Shown here: piece after piece, positions 62,031 through 64,000 of the stretch
Layout: every line of letters starts with the position of its first letter
Numbering within the stretch: position 1 is the first letter of the stretch
NCBI GenBank assembly: GCA_963792885.1
Contig: CAWBXX010000002.1
Location: 496,001 to 560,000, forward strand
DNA length: 64,000 nt
Direction of reading: 5' to 3'
Source of the DNA: DASWJZ01 sp963792885
Lineage (GTDB): Bacteria; Pseudomonadota; Alphaproteobacteria; Rhizobiales; Afifellaceae
Notes under the pieces: generated by a model
Told to the model about the DNA's origin: nothing
Seen by the model: only the letters and a program-made list of their open reading frames with translations
Database searches by the model: none
Translations under genes and position numbers: made by a program

Positions 62031-63131
62031 CTACGCCGCTTCCGCCTCCGGGAAGAGCTTGGTCAGCCCCGCCTCCGAGGCTTCGCAGATCCCGCGCTCG
62101 GTGATGAGCCCGGTGACGAGTTGCGCCGGCGTCACGTCGAATGCGTAGTTCGCCGCCGGGCTTCCTTCCGGAGTGATGCGGATCGTGGCGATGTCGCCTT
62201 GCCCCGTCACCCCGGTCATGTGCGTGACTTCTTCCGCGCTCCGTTCCTCGATCGGGATCTCCTTCACCCCGTCGCGCACCCGCCAGTCGATGGTGGAGGA
62301 GGGGAGGGCGACATAGAACGGCACGCGATTGTCGTGGGCGGCGAGCGCCTTCAGATAGGTGCCGATCTTGTTGGCGACGTCGCCCGAGCGCGTGGTGCGG
62401 TCTGTGCCGGTGATGACGAGGTCGACCATGCCGTGTTGCATCAAATGCCCGCCGGTATTGTCGACGATGACCGTATGCGGCACGCCCTCCTTGTTGAGCT
62501 CCCAGGCGGTGAGGCTGGCGCCCTGATTACGCGGCCGTGTCTCGTCGACCCAAACATGCACGGGGATTCCGGCGCGGTGCGCCTTATAGACTGGCGCGAG
62601 CGCCGTTCCCCAGTCGACGGTGGCGAGCCAGCCGGCGTTGCAGTGGGTCAAGACATTGACCGGAAACCCGGCGCTGCGGCTCTCGGCGATATCTTCGATC
62701 AGCGTCACGCCGTTCTCGCCGATGGCGGAGCACACCGCGACATCCTCATCGGCGATCCGCCTGGCCTCCTGATAGGCCGCTTCGACGCGCTGCGATTGCG
62801 GCAGTGCCAGCAGCTTCGCCTGCATGCGCTCCAGCGCCCAACGTAGGTTCACCGCCGTCGGCCGGCTCTTGAAGAGAAGGTCGTAAGCGCGGCCGAGCGC
62901 GGAATCCGAGGAGTCCTCGCGCGCGGCAAGCGCCATGCCGTAAGCGGCCGTCGCGCCGATCAGCGGCGCACCGCGCACGACCATGCGCTTGATCGCATCC
63001 GCCGCCTCAGCGGCCGCGTTGAGGGTCAGAATCTCAAAGCGGTGCGGCAGCTTGGTCTGGTCGATGACCTCGACCGCCTCGCCGTCATCGCCGAGCCAGA
63101 TGGTGCGGTAGTCTGTGCCGTCGATACGCAT
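62031..63131 (-). CDS. mtnA: S-methyl-5-thioribose-1-phosphate isomerase
   Basis: Methionine-salvage isomerase converting methylthioribose-1-P to methylthioribulose-1-P (366 aa). The catalytic Cys is in NVLTHCNAGWLA (C164) and the Asp in ITGTDRTTRSGDVANKIGTY (D244). Starts MRIDGTDYRTIWLGDD. No other mtn gene is next to it. Confidence 0.93.
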   Translation of the reverse strand: MRIDGTDYRTIWLGDDGEAVEVIDQTKLPHRFEILTLNAAAEAADAIKRMVVRGAPLIGATAAYGMALAAREDSSDSALGRAYDLLFKSRPTAVNLRWALERMQAKLLALPQSQRVEAAYQEARRIADEDVAVCSAIGENGVTLIEDIAESRSAGFPVNVLTHCNAGWLATVDWGTALAPVYKAHRAGIPVHVWVDETRPRNQGASLTAWELNKEGVPHTVIVDNTGGHLMQHGMVDLVITGTDRTTRSGDVANKIGTYLKALAAHDNRVPFYVALPSSTIDWRVRDGVKEIPIEERSAEEVTHMTGVTGQGDIATIRITPEGSPAANYAFDVTPAQLVTGLITERGICEASEAGLTKLFPEAEAA

Positions 63132-63270
63132 GAAGCTTGTCCGAAATCTCTCTCGGGAAGACCAACACAGCCTGCCGCCGCTGTCGAGCCGGCCGGATCA
63201 GGCGCCGAAGCAACGAGCCGGAAACGTTGGCGACATCCGCTTGAAAAGCGAAGCACGTAGACGAGCGCCC

Positions 63271-63387
63271 ATGACAAAGCTCAGCCTTGACCACCTGCTC
63301 TTCGCGGCGCTGACCGGCGCCATCATCCTCGTCGTCCTCATGAACGGCGACGCCATCGGACAGCTCAACACGATGCTCGCTGGCTAA
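63271..63387 (+). CDS. 38-aa hydrophobic peptide, divergent from mtnA
   Basis: MTKLSLDHLLFAALTGAIILVVLMNGDAIGQLNTMLAG: one helix of about 20 hydrophobic residues (about 9-25) with a soluble C-terminal tail. Starts 139 bp from mtnA on the other strand. Looks like a single-pass membrane peptide; the reading is plausible but short. Confidence 0.5.
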   Translation: MTKLSLDHLLFAALTGAIILVVLMNGDAIGQLNTMLAG

Positions 63388-63388
63388 G

Positions 63389-63433
63389 CATGATCCCGAA
63401 AAGTGGGAACCGGTTTTCGGACAAGATCATGCT
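63389..63433. repeat. GATCCCGAAAAGTGGG repeat, second copy
   Basis: TGATCCCGAAAAGTGGGAACCG followed by GTTTTCGGACAAGATCATGC. The outer arms (GCATGATC/GATCATGC) and inner arms (CCGAAAA/TTTTCGG) pair. The other copy is at 18923-18968. Confidence 0.75.
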
Positions 63434-63451
63434 CTGACAGAAGAAGAGCCC

Positions 63452-63742
63452 TCAAAGCCGCTCGTAGTCGATCTCCAGGAACTCCTCGACTTCCGGCACC
63501 CAGCGCTCCCTGACGAAGCGCAAGTGCTCCGGATGGTCGTTGTAACCCCGGTAGGCGTCCTCGTCGGCGAATTCCATCGAGAAGCCGTAGGCGTAGCCGT
63601 TCTTAGCGCTCACTTGGCGGAGCTTCTCGAATTTTTCCACGCCCGGAATCGTCTTGAGCACATCTGCGTCCGCGAGGAAGGCCTTTTCCTCGGCCGAGCC
63701 CTTTGAGTGCTTCAGCCGGAATACGACGGTGTGCCGGATCAT
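63452..63742 (-). CDS. Dabb (stress-responsive alpha/beta barrel) family protein (96 aa)
   Basis: Dimeric ferredoxin-like fold. MIRHTVVFRLKHSKGSAEEKAFLADADVLKTIPGVEKFE and the ending SMEFADEDAYRGYNDHPEHLRFVRERWVPEVEEFLEIDYERL are the family pattern. Usually of unknown activity; some bind small aromatic or heme compounds. Confidence 0.87.
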   Translation of the reverse strand: MIRHTVVFRLKHSKGSAEEKAFLADADVLKTIPGVEKFEKLRQVSAKNGYAYGFSMEFADEDAYRGYNDHPEHLRFVRERWVPEVEEFLEIDYERL

Positions 63743-63817
63743 TCGCCTCCCCTAAATCGGAGCCGCGTTCTAACAGCGGCGCGCCGCCGCCGCAACTCCC
63801 GCGCTTCGTCGCAGTGC

Positions 63818-64000
63818 TCAGCTGATCGCCGGCTTGCAGCGCACCCAGATGAGCGCGTCCGCGGCGCCCTCCTTAACCTTCACATTGTTCTCGTTGAGGA
63901 GGATCATCGCGATCTGCTCACCGGCGCTCGCCTCGCCGGCGGGCACGACGTAGCTGAAAGCGTGGCGGGAATAATTGCCCTGGGTCTCGTTGCCGCCGGG
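63818..64000 (-). CDS. Partial gene at the right edge, hypothetical
   Basis: The minus-strand frame reads ...GGNETQGNYSRHAFSYVVPAGEASAGEQIAMILLNENNVKVKEGAADALIWVRCKPAIS and stops at 63818-63820. The 5' end is outside the window. I do not recognise the family; the visible 60 residues suggest a beta-rich protein. Confidence 0.55.
   Translation of the reverse strand, partial: PGGNETQGNYSRHAFSYVVPAGEASAGEQIAMILLNENNVKVKEGAADALIWVRCKPAIS

Noticed and set aside
1..64000. CRISPR arrays, rRNA genes or a replication origin
   Set aside because: No regularly spaced direct repeats, no rRNA sequence and no DnaA-box cluster were seen. The repeats present are irregular palindromic units in gaps.

Overview
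The window is high-GC alphaproteobacterial chromosome, most likely from a member of the Hyphomicrobiales (Rhizobiales). The evidence is a SAM-II riboswitch in front of metZ, a class I lysyl-tRNA synthetase, an ALAS-type hemA, a split ligase-associated DNA-repair set, a PodJ-like SEL1/peptidoglycan-binding polarity protein, short rhizobial-type intergenic repeats and a FixK/FNR-like box. It is mostly ordinary core and housekeeping sequence. There is no prophage, CRISPR array or recognisable transposase gene.

The one clearly mobile object is at the left end. A 1,303-bp element (576-1878) with perfect 21-bp terminal inverted repeats and an 8-bp target duplication sits inside a membrane GT2 glycosyltransferase gene and breaks it. 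It carries no recognisable transposase, only one gene (692-1690) for a protein of unknown function. It is the best candidate here for something poorly described: a compact cargo-carrying element presumably mobilised in trans.

Layout. 2.9-8.6 kb: K+/H+ antiporter, Kup potassium transporter, FecR-domain protein, nitroreductase, then tRNA-Gly(CCC). 8.9-11.7 kb: a three-gene ABC importer (binding protein, permease, ATPase). 11.8-16.2 kb: dCTP deaminase, SAM-II riboswitch with terminator and metZ, CDP-alcohol phosphatidyltransferase, polar amino-acid binding protein. 16.5-19.7 kb: lysK, SNase-like protein, S24 repressor. 19.8-27.9 kb: fatty-acid/acyl-CoA degradation genes (FadB-type enzyme, cupin, thiolase, acyl-CoA dehydrogenase, MerR regulator with two matching operator palindromes), interrupted by a DUF6159-like membrane protein and a hicAB toxin-antitoxin pair. 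28-38.2 kb: PodJ-like protein, TauE/SafE exporter with a TIGR02186 partner, pdeM and the ligase-associated helicase. 38.3-44.7 kb: glutathione-dependent formaldehyde dehydrogenase, LysE exporter, methyltransferase, cold-shock protein, rpsU and small conserved genes, and an SDR that lacks its catalytic Tyr and Lys. 45.1-50.3 kb: ligase-associated exonuclease, PilZ protein, ATP-dependent ligase, DUF6460 protein, MATE pump. 50.3-64 kb: peptidoglycan-binding protein, pyrD with a DUF952 gene, Na+/solute symporter, mscL, aminotransferase, AbrB-family protein, methyltransferase, hemA, CorC-like protein, mtnA, a 38-aa membrane peptide, a Dabb protein and a truncated gene at the right edge.

At least ten genes, including essential ones (lysK, rpsU), are broken by single-base indels. 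Most look like one-base insertions, so I read them as sequence errors rather than decay. Their annotated spans below are therefore reconstructions across frames.
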